A DNA stretch of 64,000 bases, from the NCBI RefSeq assembly GCF_004322855.1, contig NZ_CP036402.1, positions 3,720,001 through 3,784,000 on the forward strand, in the 5' to 3' direction. Position 1 is the stretch's first letter, and each line of letters starts with the position of its first letter. This document shows, piece by piece, positions 1 to 9,105 of this stretch. The DNA is from Egibacter rhizosphaerae (GTDB lineage Bacteria; Actinomycetota; Nitriliruptoria; Euzebyales; Egibacteraceae). The notes below the pieces were generated by a model. It saw only the letters and a list, made by a program, of their open reading frames with translations, was not told the origin of the DNA and made no database searches. Made by a program: the position numbers and the translations under genes.

Positions 1-2
1 TC

Positions 3-683
3 GCCGAGGAACGCGAGCAGCTAGAGGCGCAGTTCGGCGGTCCCGAGGGCCTCGAGCAGGCCGGCATCGAGGACGAGGACCTGCGGTTGTTCGCGCTGCA
101 GGAGGCCGTGCTCGAGGAGCTGGTCGACGACGAGGAGCTCTCCGAGGGCCTGGAGGATCTCCGAGGTGCCCGCCACATCCTGGTCGAGTCCGAGGAGGAG
201 GCCGAGGACGCGATCGATCGGCTCGACGACGAGGACTTCGAGGACGTCGCGATGGACGTCTCGATCGACGAGGGGAGCGCGCAGCAGGGCGGCGAGCTCG
301 GCACGATCGCGCCGGGGGAGCTCGTGCCGGAGTTCGAGGACGCGCTGCACGAGCTCGAGGTGGGGGAGGTCTCCGACCCCGTCGAGAGCGAGTTCGGCTG
401 GCACGTCATCGAACGCCTCGAGGACCCCGACGACGAGCTGGCGGAGGACCAGGTGCGCCAGGAGGTCGGCCAGCAGGAGTTCACGGCGTGGATCCAGGGG
501 GTGGCGGCCGACACCGAGATCGAGGTGAACCCGCGCTTCGGTGCCTGGAACACCGAGATGCTCGAGGTCGACCCTGCCGGCGCCCTGGACCGGCCCGGGC
601 CCCTGGAGCAGCGCGCTGACGACACGGACGAGACGCCCGAGGCCGCGAACGACGCCGACGACGAGGGGGTATCCGGCTCGTGA
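3..683 (+). CDS. Parvulin-type peptidyl-prolyl isomerase (PpiC/SurA-like), 3' part
   Basis: Partial gene; the reading frame is open from the left edge of the window, so the true start lies upstream. The visible 226 residues contain a parvulin rotamase domain: RGARHILVES near residue 55, then GGELGTIAPGELVPEFEDAL and the closing FGWHVIERLED. Proteins of this family are usually secreted or lipid-anchored foldases that isomerise prolyl bonds of exported proteins; the N-terminal signal cannot be seen here. The C-terminal tail is very acidic and of low complexity. The stop overlaps the mazG start (GTGA), so the two are probably cotranscribed. The family call is firm; the exact client role is unknown. 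Confidence 0.85.
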   Translation, partial: AEEREQLEAQFGGPEGLEQAGIEDEDLRLFALQEAVLEELVDDEELSEGLEDLRGARHILVESEEEAEDAIDRLDDEDFEDVAMDVSIDEGSAQQGGELGTIAPGELVPEFEDALHELEVGEVSDPVESEFGWHVIERLEDPDDELAEDQVRQEVGQQEFTAWIQGVAADTEIEVNPRFGAWNTEMLEVDPAGALDRPGPLEQRADDTDETPEAANDADDEGVSGS

Positions 684-1843
684 GCCGGCTGGTCCTCGTC
701 GACACGAGCGAGCACCTGCCCGGCTGGGTGCCGGCTCGCACCGCCGTGGCCCTCGGGCGCAGCGAGCTCGTGCTCACGAGCATCGCCTCCCACCCCCTCA
801 TGGCCGAGTTCGACGCGGACGAGCGCCCGCCGCAGATCCTCGTCCCCGAGGCCGACGGCAGTGCGGCTTGGACCGCGGCGGTGCTGGATCGTGCGGGCGC
901 CGTGGTCGGGTCGCCGTCGCCGACTGCTGCGATCCCGGATTCCCCCGAGGACGATCGGCCGTCCTCGGCACCGGTGGTGTGGCTCCGGGCCCCCGGCGAG
1001 CCGTCGGACCACGTCGCCGAGCTCGCCCGCGCGGCCGAGGCCCGGGGGTGGGATCCCGACGTGCACCGCGCTGCCGAGCCCCGGGGCGCGGCGGTGGCCG
1101 GGCTGGCCCGCGTGATGGCGAACCTGCGTGCGCCGGACGGATGCCCCTGGGACCGCGAGCAGGATCACGTCAGCCTCGGCCCCCACGCGATCGAGGAGAC
1201 CTACGAGCTGCTCGAAGCCATCGGCTCCGGGAACCCCGACGCGATCCGCGAGGAGCTCGGCGACGTCCTGCTGCAAGTCGTGTTCCACGCGCAGGTCGCC
1301 GCCGAACGGGACTCGTTCGACCTCGACGCCGTCGCCGAGACGATCCGGGAGAAGCTCGTGCGGCGTCATCCGCACGTCTTCGCCGACGGGGACGCCTCGA
1401 CCCCCGAGCAGGTGCGCACGCGCTGGGAGGAGCTCAAGGCGGACGAGAAACCCGAGCGCACGGGCTCGTTCGACGGCGTGCCGACCGCGCTGCCCGCGCT
1501 CCAACTCATCACCAAGTATCAAACGCGGGCGGCGCGCCTCGGATTCGATTGGTCCGACGAGTCGGGCCCGCTCGACGACGTCCGCGCGGAGCTCGCCGAG
1601 GTCGTCGATGCCCCCGACGACGGGGAGCGGGCGAAGGAGATCGGCGACCTCCTGGCGGCGGTCGCCGGGCTCGCACGCTGGTATGGCGTCGACCCCGAGG
1701 CGGCCCTGCGCGGGAGCGCGGAACGGTTCCGTGCGCGCTTCGAGCGGGTGGTTGAATCCAGCGAGGAGCCGCTCGAGGCGTTGACCCCCGACCAGTGGCT
1801 GGCGCGCTGGGAGTCCGCGAAGCGGCCGCACGGGGCGGGTTGA
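680..1843 (+). CDS. mazG: MazG nucleoside triphosphate pyrophosphohydrolase
   Basis: 387 residues, GTG start overlapping the preceding stop. MazG hydrolyses (d)NTPs to NMP and pyrophosphate, a house-cleaning role. The catalytic all-alpha domain starts near residue 143 (LRAPDGCPWDREQ) and shows the metal-binding EExxE...ExxD pattern as EETYE followed by EELGD, then VVFHAQ and RRHPHVF. About 130 residues precede the core and probably form the extra N-terminal region also present in mycobacterial MazG. A second helical segment follows (ITKYQTRAARLGFDW). The order mazG, eno, ftsB-like, DUF501, ppx matches Rv1021-Rv1026 of Mycobacterium tuberculosis, which supports orthology. Confidence 0.93.
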   Translation: MSRLVLVDTSEHLPGWVPARTAVALGRSELVLTSIASHPLMAEFDADERPPQILVPEADGSAAWTAAVLDRAGAVVGSPSPTAAIPDSPEDDRPSSAPVVWLRAPGEPSDHVAELARAAEARGWDPDVHRAAEPRGAAVAGLARVMANLRAPDGCPWDREQDHVSLGPHAIEETYELLEAIGSGNPDAIREELGDVLLQVVFHAQVAAERDSFDLDAVAETIREKLVRRHPHVFADGDASTPEQVRTRWEELKADEKPERTGSFDGVPTALPALQLITKYQTRAARLGFDWSDESGPLDDVRAELAEVVDAPDDGERAKEIGDLLAAVAGLARWYGVDPEAALRGSAERFRARFERVVESSEEPLEALTPDQWLARWESAKRPHGAG

Positions 1844-2006
1844 TTCGCCGCGTCGACGGCATCCGACCGTGCGGCAGCGGCCTCACACTTGGTCCTTTCG
1901 TGGCTGTCCGTCCGGGCGTGGCCGGTGTGCAACCGCCGCCGTCGGGAATCCGTGGACTCGTGCACAACTCGTGCGTGAGCACGCGCGACCACAACGGATT
2001 CTCGAC

Positions 2007-2079
2007 AGGAGGCCCGACCATGTACATCGGACTCGGCACGCTCGTGATCATCGTTCTGCTCATCGTCATCTTCGTGTAG
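2007..2079 (+). CDS. 19-residue single-span membrane peptide
   Basis: The coding part is 2020-2079, ATG to TAG, 19 residues. Nearly every residue after the first five is Ile, Leu or Val, so the peptide is a single transmembrane helix with almost no soluble part. A consensus Shine-Dalgarno AGGAGG at 2007-2012, 7 nt before the ATG, decides the start and argues that this tiny frame is translated. It stands alone between mazG and pfk, with about 175 bp of upstream sequence that could hold its own promoter. Function unknown; it may act as a small regulator of a membrane partner. It is too short for normal gene callers. Confidence 0.6.
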
Positions 2080-2086
2080 TCGCGCC

Positions 2087-2122
2087 GGGCTCCGCTTGGG
2101 CGCCCCGCTCGCGGTGGAGCCC
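2087..2122 (+). terminator. Possible terminator hairpin after the small peptide
   Basis: GGGCTCC (2087-2093) pairs with GGAGCCC (2116-2122), and the loop contains the palindrome GGGCGCCC. It begins 8 nt after the stop codon of the 19-residue peptide and lies before the pfk ribosome binding site. No T-tract follows, as is common in high-GC actinobacteria, so this is only a plausible terminator. Confidence 0.35.
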
Positions 2123-2191
2123 CGCCCCGCTCGCGTGTGGTCGCCTCCTCGGCTAGCGTCGACAGGGACAGCGAGCCGAGGAAGGTGACCT

Positions 2192-3340
2192 ATGCGCATC
2201 GGCGTCCTGACCGGGGGTGGGGACGTGCCTGGCCTCAACCCGTGCATCAAAGCGGTGGTGAACCGGGTGGTCGACGATGGCCACGACGTCGTGGGTATCC
2301 GCCGAGGCTGGGGAGGCCTGCTGGAGTGCGACCCTGACGACGAGCGTTCCGTCGCCGACTGCATCCTGCCGCTGGACCCGGGTGTGGTGCGCACGATCGA
2401 CCGGACCGGCGGGACCATGTTGCACACCAGCCGCACGAACCCCAGTCGCGTGCGCGACAAGGACGTTCCCGGGCACCTGCGCGACCAGCGCGGCCCGCAG
2501 GAGCCGCACGACTTCACCCCGCACGTGCTGCGCAACCTCGAGCGCCTCGGGATCGACGCGCTCATCCCCATCGGGGGCGACGACACGCTCTCGTACGCGC
2601 TGCGGCTGCACGAGGAGGGCGTTCCCGTCGTCGCGATCCCGAAGACGATGGACAACGACGTTCACGGCACCGACTACTGCATCGGGTTCTCGACGGCGAT
2701 CACCCGCAGCGTGCAGTTCATCCATCAGCTGCGCACCTCGACCGGCAGCCACGAGCGCATCGCCGTGGTCGAGCTCTTCGGCCGCTACTCCGGGGAGACG
2801 AGCCTGATCAGCGCGTACCTCGCCGGCGTGGACCGGGCGCTCATCAGCGAGGTCCCCTTCGATGTGGACAAGCTCGCGAAGATGGTGGTCGCCGACAAGG
2901 CGAGGAACCCCTCGAACTACACGATGGTCACGGTGAGCGAGGGCGCGCGTCACCAGGGTGGCGAGATCCTGCTGCGCGGCGAGGAGGACGCCTACGGGCA
3001 CCGCAAGCTCGGGGGCATCGGCGAGATCGTCGGGGAGGCGCTCAAGGAGCGGACCGGCGAGGGCATCGTCAGCCAGCAGCTCGGCTACCTCATGCGCTCC
3101 GGGTCGCCGGACTCCCTAGACCTCATGGTCGCGACGAACTACGCGGTCATGGCGGCCGACCTCGCCGTCGAGGGATCCCGCGGGCGCATGATGGCGCTGC
3201 GCAGCGGCACCTACACGAACGTGCCGATCTCGGTGACGCACGAGGGGGCCAAGCGCGTGGACGTCGACGCGCTCTACGACGCCGAGGAGTACCGCCCGAA
3301 GGTTCGCCACGTCGGCGGGAAGCCGATGTTCCTGTACTGA
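2192..3340 (+). CDS. 6-phosphofructokinase, PPi-dependent type by active-site residues
   Basis: 382 residues, ATG start with GAGGAAGGTG just upstream. Phosphorylates fructose 6-phosphate, the committed step of glycolysis. The N-terminal [10 protein letters not shown] loop and the catalytic PKTMDND motif (about 150-156) are clear. Two residues decide the phosphoryl donor in this family: ATP enzymes carry Gly in GGDG and Gly in PGTIDND, whereas PPi enzymes carry Asp and Lys. Here the sequence reads GGDDT (128-132) and PKTMDND, so the pyrophosphate-dependent, reversible type (EC 2.7.1.90) is predicted. It sits between mazG and eno, where mycobacteria have a lipoprotein gene, and next to MazG, which releases PPi. 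The donor assignment is inference from these residues. Confidence 0.88.
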   Translation: MRIGVLTGGGDVPGLNPCIKAVVNRVVDDGHDVVGIRRGWGGLLECDPDDERSVADCILPLDPGVVRTIDRTGGTMLHTSRTNPSRVRDKDVPGHLRDQRGPQEPHDFTPHVLRNLERLGIDALIPIGGDDTLSYALRLHEEGVPVVAIPKTMDNDVHGTDYCIGFSTAITRSVQFIHQLRTSTGSHERIAVVELFGRYSGETSLISAYLAGVDRALISEVPFDVDKLAKMVVADKARNPSNYTMVTVSEGARHQGGEILLRGEEDAYGHRKLGGIGEIVGEALKERTGEGIVSQQLGYLMRSGSPDSLDLMVATNYAVMAADLAVEGSRGRMMALRSGTYTNVPISVTHEGAKRVDVDALYDAEEYRPKVRHVGGKPMFLY

Positions 3341-3430
3341 GCACCCGCTGCCCGGGATGCGGTCGCGGGCGCGTCGCCCTGGGCCCGTGGACCGCGGAGC
3401 CGGCGCGGTCTCGCGCTGTTGCAGCGATAG

Positions 3431-4819
<1,389 letters not shown>

Positions 4820-4822
4820 CCC

Positions 4823-5314
4823 ATGGCTCGTGGGCAGCGCGCACGCGGCGGGGGCACACGGGACGTGCCCGCGGGGAGCCGCCGCGGCGCGTCGCGCCTG
4901 CGTGACCAGCTGTTCAAGGGCGACCGGCCGTTCGTGCTGTTGTTCGTCGGCCTCGTCGTCGCGATCGCGGTCGTCGCGATCGGGCCGGTGCAGGTGTTCA
5001 GCGAAGCCGCCCAGCGGGTCGACGAGCTCGAGGCCGAGCGCGACGAGCTCCGGGAGGAGGCCGACGAGCTCGAGGAGCGCGAACGGCGTCTGAAGGACCC
5101 CGATGAGCTCGAGCTCTTGGCGCGCGGGGAGCTCGGCCTCGTCCGCCCGGGCGAGGACCCGGTGGTGGTCGTTCCCGATCCCGACGTGCGGGACGACGCG
5201 CGGGACGAGGCCGAGGACGCCGAGCCCGCCGGGGAGTCCGACGAGGACGAGGAGGACGCGCCCTGGTGGCGGCGCGCGGGCCGGTGGCTCGGCGAGCATC
5301 TGGCCGGGGAGTGA
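4823..5314 (+). CDS. FtsB/DivIC-family septum formation initiator
   Basis: 163 residues. Layout: about 35 basic cytoplasmic residues, one membrane span around 36-58 (PFVLLFVGLVVAIAVVAIGP), then a coiled coil rich in Glu and Arg (RVDELEAERDELREEADELE) and the typical ELLARGELGLVRPGED segment, ending in an acidic tail. This is the bitopic FtsB/DivIC fold that bridges FtsL and FtsQ in the divisome. The position directly after eno is the conserved actinobacterial one (Rv1024). The long acidic C-terminal tail after the DivIC core is somewhat unusual. Its stop overlaps the next start. Confidence 0.88.
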   Translation: MARGQRARGGGTRDVPAGSRRGASRLRDQLFKGDRPFVLLFVGLVVAIAVVAIGPVQVFSEAAQRVDELEAERDELREEADELEERERRLKDPDELELLARGELGLVRPGEDPVVVVPDPDVRDDARDEAEDAEPAGESDEDEEDAPWWRRAGRWLGEHLAGE

Positions 5315-5763
5315 GCCAGCTGTCCGGTGACGGTCAGCCGGTCAGGGCCGAGCCGCTCGTTGCGCTGGCCCCCGGGACGCTCTACCGGCTCTTGCGGCTG
5401 CGCGTCGACGTGTTCGTGGTGGAGCAGGGCGCGGCCTACCCGGAACTGGACGGCCGGGACCTCGAGCCCACCGCCGTGCACTGCTGGATCGAGCGTGACG
5501 GCGAACCGGTCGCCTATCTTCGCGTGCTCGACGAGGCCGGGGGCGGCAGCCGGGTCGGGCGGGTGGTGACCGCTCCGTCGGCGCGCGGCGAAGGCCTGGC
5601 GACACGGCTGGTGGAGCACGTGCTCGAGCGTTGCTGCACGCCGCCGGTGCGTCTCGGGGCGCAGTCCCACCTCGCCGAGTGGTACGGGCGCTTCGGCTTC
5701 GTGCGCACGGGCGAGACCTACGAGGAGGACGGCATCCCGCACGTGCCGATGGAACGGCGATGA
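5311..5763 (+). CDS. ElaA-like GNAT acetyltransferase
   Basis: 150 residues from the GTG at 5311, which overlaps the ftsB-like stop (GTGA) and is preferred to a longer upstream frame inside that gene. The start of the core, LYRLLRLRVDVFVVEQGAAY followed by PELDGRDL, is the ElaA pattern. The acetyl-CoA pyrophosphate loop follows as RVVTAPSARGEGLATRLV, and the C-terminal WYGRFGFVRTGETYEEDGIPH strand-helix is also typical. Members transfer an acetyl group from acetyl-CoA; the acceptor is not known for ElaA. Translationally coupled to the NUDIX gene that follows (ATGA). Confidence 0.85.
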   Translation: MSQLSGDGQPVRAEPLVALAPGTLYRLLRLRVDVFVVEQGAAYPELDGRDLEPTAVHCWIERDGEPVAYLRVLDEAGGGSRVGRVVTAPSARGEGLATRLVEHVLERCCTPPVRLGAQSHLAEWYGRFGFVRTGETYEEDGIPHVPMERR

Positions 5764-6389
5764 CCGAACCACGCTGGCTGGCATGGGGGCGGGAGCTCGC
5801 CGCCATCGCGCAGAACGGGCGCTACTTCGCGTCGGGCTTCGACCTGGAGCGCTACGCGGACGTCCGCCGCATCGCGGCCGAGATCCTCGCCGAGGGCGGG
5901 GACGCCGACGCCGAGCGCGTGGAGGCTCGCCTGGCGCTGGATGACGGGTACGCGACCCCGAAGATCGACGTGCGCGGGGTCGTGGCCAGGGGGTCGCGCG
6001 TCCTGCTCGTCCGCGAGGTGAGCGACGGCGGGTGGACGCTGCCGGGGGGATGGGCCGACCCGATGGATTCGCCGGGGCGCTCCGCCGCGCGCGAGGTCGG
6101 CGAGGAAGCGGGCCTCTCGGTCGATCCGGTCGGGTTGCTGGGGGTCTTCGACCGCGCCGGCCATCCCGATCTGGCACCACACCCGTTCCGCGTCTGGAAG
6201 CTGCTCGTGCGATGTGAGCCACGTGACCCCTCGGCCGTCCCTCGCGCCGACGGGGTCGAGACCGACGACGTCGGCTGGTTCGACCCTTCCGACCCGCCGT
6301 CACTCAGCCTCGGACGCACCCTGCCCGGCATGCTCACCGCCGTCGCCGCGAGGCTCGCGGATCCGAGCCTCCCCCCGCACCTGGACTGA
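5760..6389 (+). CDS. NUDIX hydrolase with N-terminal YjhB-type domain
   Basis: 209 residues from the ATG overlapping the previous stop. The first 60 residues (WGRELAAIAQNGRYFASGFD and RYADVRRIAAEIL) match the helical domain that precedes the catalytic part in YjhB-like NUDIX proteins. The NUDIX box runs from GGWADPMDSPGRSAA to REVGEEAGL. The first acidic residue of the box is Asp instead of the consensus Glu, while the REVGEE metal-binding core is intact, so activity is plausible. Substrate cannot be predicted; relatives hydrolyse nucleoside diphosphate derivatives. Inserted between the ftsB-like gene and DUF501 compared with mycobacteria. Confidence 0.88.
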   Translation: MTEPRWLAWGRELAAIAQNGRYFASGFDLERYADVRRIAAEILAEGGDADAERVEARLALDDGYATPKIDVRGVVARGSRVLLVREVSDGGWTLPGGWADPMDSPGRSAAREVGEEAGLSVDPVGLLGVFDRAGHPDLAPHPFRVWKLLVRCEPRDPSAVPRADGVETDDVGWFDPSDPPSLSLGRTLPGMLTAVAARLADPSLPPHLD

Positions 6390-6487
6390 GCAACGGCGCC
6401 CCGACCCTTCTGGCCGAGCCCTGCGTGGACGGGGAGCGGACCGCCCTGGAGTTGCGGGTCGGCCATCCTGGGGAGAGGCTGGCGGCC

Positions 6488-7084
6488 ATGGTCTCCACCC
6501 GCTCGGACGGTTCCGGCGCCTCCCCGGCCGACGACGCGCTCCGGCCCTCCCCGGATGCGTCGGACGAGGCGATGCTCTCCCGGCGGCCGCTGGACCGCAC
6601 CGAGCGTGCGCTCGCCGACCGGTTGATCGGCCGCCCCGCGCGGGGTCGGCCGGCCACCGCGGTGCGTTGCGCCTGGGGCCTGCCCGCGGTCCTGCGCGTC
6701 GACCCGGCGCTCGACGACGGCACGCCTTTCCCCACAACCTTCTGGCTCGCCTGCCCCCTCGCGAACCGTGCCTGCGGACGCCTGGAGGCGGCTGGTGTCA
6801 TGACGGAGCTCGCCGACCGGCTCGGCCACGACGAGGTCCTGGCGACGGGGCACGCGGACGCGCACGAGCGGTACGTGGCGCTGCGGGACCGTCTCGGTCC
6901 CGAGGTTCCGGGTAACCCGAGCGCCGGCGGCATGCCCGATCGGGTGAAGTGCCTGCACAGCCTCTACGCCCATTACCTGGCCACCGGCGCCAACCCCGTG
7001 GGTGCGTGGGTCGGCGAGCAGATCGAGCCGCTCGCTTGCCCCGGCCCGTGCCACCGGGTCGACGGCGGCGGGTGGCGGGAGTGA
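6488..7084 (+). CDS. DUF501 family protein
   Basis: 198 residues from ATG 6488, chosen because GGGGAGAGG lies 9 nt upstream; an in-frame GTG at 6425 is possible but weaker. The family is marked by ADRLIGRPARG, WGLPAVLRVDP, PFPTTFWLACP and the C-terminal DRVKCLHSLYAHYLATGANP segment, followed by CPGPC. The conserved Cys and His residues (CLHSLYAHYL and CPGPC) suggest metal binding but no function is established. It is the constant partner of ppx/gppA downstream of eno in actinobacteria (Rv1025) and here overlaps the ppx start by GTGA. Confidence 0.88.
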   Translation: MVSTRSDGSGASPADDALRPSPDASDEAMLSRRPLDRTERALADRLIGRPARGRPATAVRCAWGLPAVLRVDPALDDGTPFPTTFWLACPLANRACGRLEAAGVMTELADRLGHDEVLATGHADAHERYVALRDRLGPEVPGNPSAGGMPDRVKCLHSLYAHYLATGANPVGAWVGEQIEPLACPGPCHRVDGGGWRE

Positions 7085-8100
7085 GCACCGCCTCGCCCGA
7101 CGCCGGGGACCGCGCCGGACCCGTCGCGCTCGTCGACTGCGGCACGAACTCGGTGCGGCTGCTGGTGGCCGCCCGAGACGGTGACCGGTTGCGGCCGATC
7201 GCCCGAGAGATGATCGTCACCCGCCTCGGCGAGGGCGTGGACGCCTCCGGGCACCTCGCCGACGGCGCGCTCGAGCGCACGGTCGAGGCGGTCGCCGGGT
7301 ACGTCGCGACCGCGCGGGCCCACGGCGCGGATCCCGTGCGGGTGGTGGCCACGAGCGCGGTGCGGGACGCGGCCGATCGGGACCGGTTCGTCGCGGCGGT
7401 CCACGACGCCACGGGCGTGCACCCGGACGTGCTGGCAGGTGAGGAGGAGGCCTCCATCGCGTTCGCGGGCGCGGTGCAGGGGGCACAGGCTGCCCGGCCG
7501 GCGCTGGTGCTCGACATCGGTGGGGGATCGACCGAGCTGATCGCGGGTCACGACGTTCCCGAGGCACTGGTGAGCGAGAACCTGGGGTGCGTGCGTCTCA
7601 CCGAGCTCGCCTTGCCGGGTGACCCCCCCACGGCCGAGGCGGTCGAGCGAGCCCGCGGGATCGCGGACGAGGCGCTGGCCCGCGCGCTCCATCGGCTGGA
7701 CGCGGCCGCGCCGGGCGTCCGTGAGCACGCGCGGTCGATCGTCGCGGTCGCGGGCACCGCCACGACCCTCGCCGCGCTGCACCTGGGTCTGGATCGATAC
7801 GACGCGCACGCGATCCACGGGACCACCCTGCCCGCCGAGGCCGTCACCGAACTCGCCGAGACGCTCGCGGTCACGCCGACGGCCCGGATCGCGGCATGGG
7901 GGGCGGCCCCGGGCGCGGAACGGGGTCCGGTCGCTGCCGGTCGCGAGGACGTGCTCCTGGCCGGGGCGGTGATCCTCGAGCGTGCGCTCGAGCGGCTCGG
8001 CTTCGCCGCGGCCCTGGTCAGCGAGGCCGACCTGCTCGACGGGGGCTGTGCGCAACTGCTCGGGTTCGGGCCACCTGGTCGGGGTGATGTGCGGACGTGA
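7081..8100 (+). CDS. Exopolyphosphatase / pppGpp phosphohydrolase (Ppx/GppA)
   Basis: 339 residues from the GTG overlapping the DUF501 stop. ASKHA-fold phosphatase that removes phosphate from polyphosphate or pppGpp. Landmarks: the first phosphate loop VALVDCGTNSVRLLVA, VVATSAVRDAADRDRF, the catalytic Glu region GEEEASIAFAGAV, the second loop LVLDIGGGSTELI, and VAVAGTATTLAALHLG. The length fits the short actinobacterial Ppx (Rv1026/Rv0496 type) without the C-terminal HD extension of E. coli Ppx. The substrate, polyphosphate or (p)ppGpp, is not decided by sequence. It ends the eno cluster; the next gene is on the other strand. Confidence 0.92.
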   Translation: MSTASPDAGDRAGPVALVDCGTNSVRLLVAARDGDRLRPIAREMIVTRLGEGVDASGHLADGALERTVEAVAGYVATARAHGADPVRVVATSAVRDAADRDRFVAAVHDATGVHPDVLAGEEEASIAFAGAVQGAQAARPALVLDIGGGSTELIAGHDVPEALVSENLGCVRLTELALPGDPPTAEAVERARGIADEALARALHRLDAAAPGVREHARSIVAVAGTATTLAALHLGLDRYDAHAIHGTTLPAEAVTELAETLAVTPTARIAAWGAAPGAERGPVAAGREDVLLAGAVILERALERLGFAAALVSEADLLDGGCAQLLGFGPPGRGDVRT

Positions 8101-8131
8101 GCCGATCCCCGCGCAGACAGGACCCTGCGTG

Positions 8132-8614
8132 CTAGAGGGCGGTGTCCTCCCCGGCGCGACCCAGCGCGATGACGAGGTCCCCTCGGCTCACGAGCCCCAC
8201 CAGCGTCTCCCCCTCGACGATCGGCACGCGCGAGAGGTCGTGGCGGACGAGCATCGTCGCCGCGTCCTCGACGGTGTCCTCGGGCGTGAGCGAGGGCGGG
8301 TCCTCGGTCATGGCCTCGCCCACGGTCTGGGCGAGGACGCGACGCAACTCCTCGGTGTAGCGCGAGACCTCGCCCGGCAGCGGAATGTACGCTCCGAGGA
8401 GCTCGATCGTCGTCGGGGCGTGCAGGCGCGCGTGGCTGGTGAGCAGGTTGCTGTCGTCGAGGAGGCCGAGGAGCCGCAGTTCCGTATCGACGACCGGCGC
8501 CCCGGACACACCCTGCTCGGCGAGGAGCCCGAACGCGTCCTCGAGCGGCATCTCGGGCCGCAGGGTGAGCACGTCGGTCGTCATCACGTCGGAGATCCGT
8601 GTGTCTCGAGCCAT
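8132..8614 (-). CDS. Two-CBS-domain protein
   Basis: 160 residues from ATG at 8614. It is almost entirely two CBS motifs: ISDVMTTDVLTLRPEMPLED to GAPVVDTELRLLGLLDDSNL, then AMTEDPPSLTPEDTVEDAAT to RVPIVEGETLVGLVSRGDLV. CBS pairs form Bateman modules that bind adenosine nucleotides and regulate a partner domain; here no effector domain is attached. A longer frame upstream of 8614 is Pro/Arg-rich and is not believed. Convergent with ppx and divergent from the thiamine-binding gene. Target unknown. Confidence 0.88.
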   Translation of the reverse strand: MARDTRISDVMTTDVLTLRPEMPLEDAFGLLAEQGVSGAPVVDTELRLLGLLDDSNLLTSHARLHAPTTIELLGAYIPLPGEVSRYTEELRRVLAQTVGEAMTEDPPSLTPEDTVEDAATMLVRHDLSRVPIVEGETLVGLVSRGDLVIALGRAGEDTAL

Positions 8615-8688
8615 GCCCTGCGCGTACCCCGCCGGCGGGCCGGGCATGCCCACGACCGGACGCGCGGACGTCGAGAGGAGGGCACGGC

Positions 8689-8997
8689 ATGCTGGTCTGG
8701 TTCTCGGTGACGCCGATCGGAACGGGCTCACCCAGCGTGTCCCGGGAGGTCGCACGCGCGGTGGCCGCGGTGCGGGCGACCGGGTTGCGGTGCGAGACTG
8801 ACGCGTCGGGCACGCTCGTGGAGGGCACCTGGGACGATTGCATGGACGCGCTGGCCGCGGCACGCGAGGCCGTGCTGGAGTCCGCCCCGCGCGTATCGTT
8901 CACGTGCAAGTTCGACGTGCGCGGCGACCGCGACCAGAGTGGCGCCGACAAGGTCGCCAGCCTCGAACAGGCGCTGGAGGAGGAGACGCAACGATGA
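8689..8997 (+). CDS. Thiamine-binding protein, MTH1187/YkoF family
   Basis: 102 residues from ATG 8689, with GAGGAGGG ending about 7 nt upstream. The small ferredoxin-like fold starts MLVWFSVTPIGTG SPSVS and shows the EGTWDDCMDALAAAREAV helix and SFTCKFDVRGD strand of the MTH1187 (DUF77) family, some members of which bind thiamine derivatives. Usual length is about 100 residues, so it is complete. Overlaps the next small gene by ATGA, so coupled. Whether it binds thiamine or HMP here is inferred from family only. Confidence 0.82.
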   Translation: MLVWFSVTPIGTGSPSVSREVARAVAAVRATGLRCETDASGTLVEGTWDDCMDALAAAREAVLESAPRVSFTCKFDVRGDRDQSGADKVASLEQALEEETQR

Positions 8998-9092
8998 TGA
9001 ACCCCCGGCAGCAACGCGGTGTCGTGATCTTCGTGGTCGTGCTGTTCGCCGTCGCGCTCGTCGCCTCGGCCATCGTGATGCCGGGCAGCTAG
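8994..9092 (+). CDS. 32-residue single-span membrane protein
   Basis: Starts with ATGATG at 8994, overlapping the stop of the thiamine-binding gene by 4 nt. After a short basic N-terminus (MMNPRQQRG) the rest is one hydrophobic helix (VVIFVVVLFAVALVASAIVM). GGAGGAGGAG-like purines upstream, at 8977-8986, can serve as the ribosome binding site. No homology recognised. Its coupling to the thiamine-binding gene suggests a joint role, for example as a small membrane adaptor, but this is only positional. Confidence 0.6.
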   Translation: MMNPRQQRGVVIFVVVLFAVALVASAIVMPGS

Positions 9093-9105
9093 TCCGGCTG
9101 AGCCG

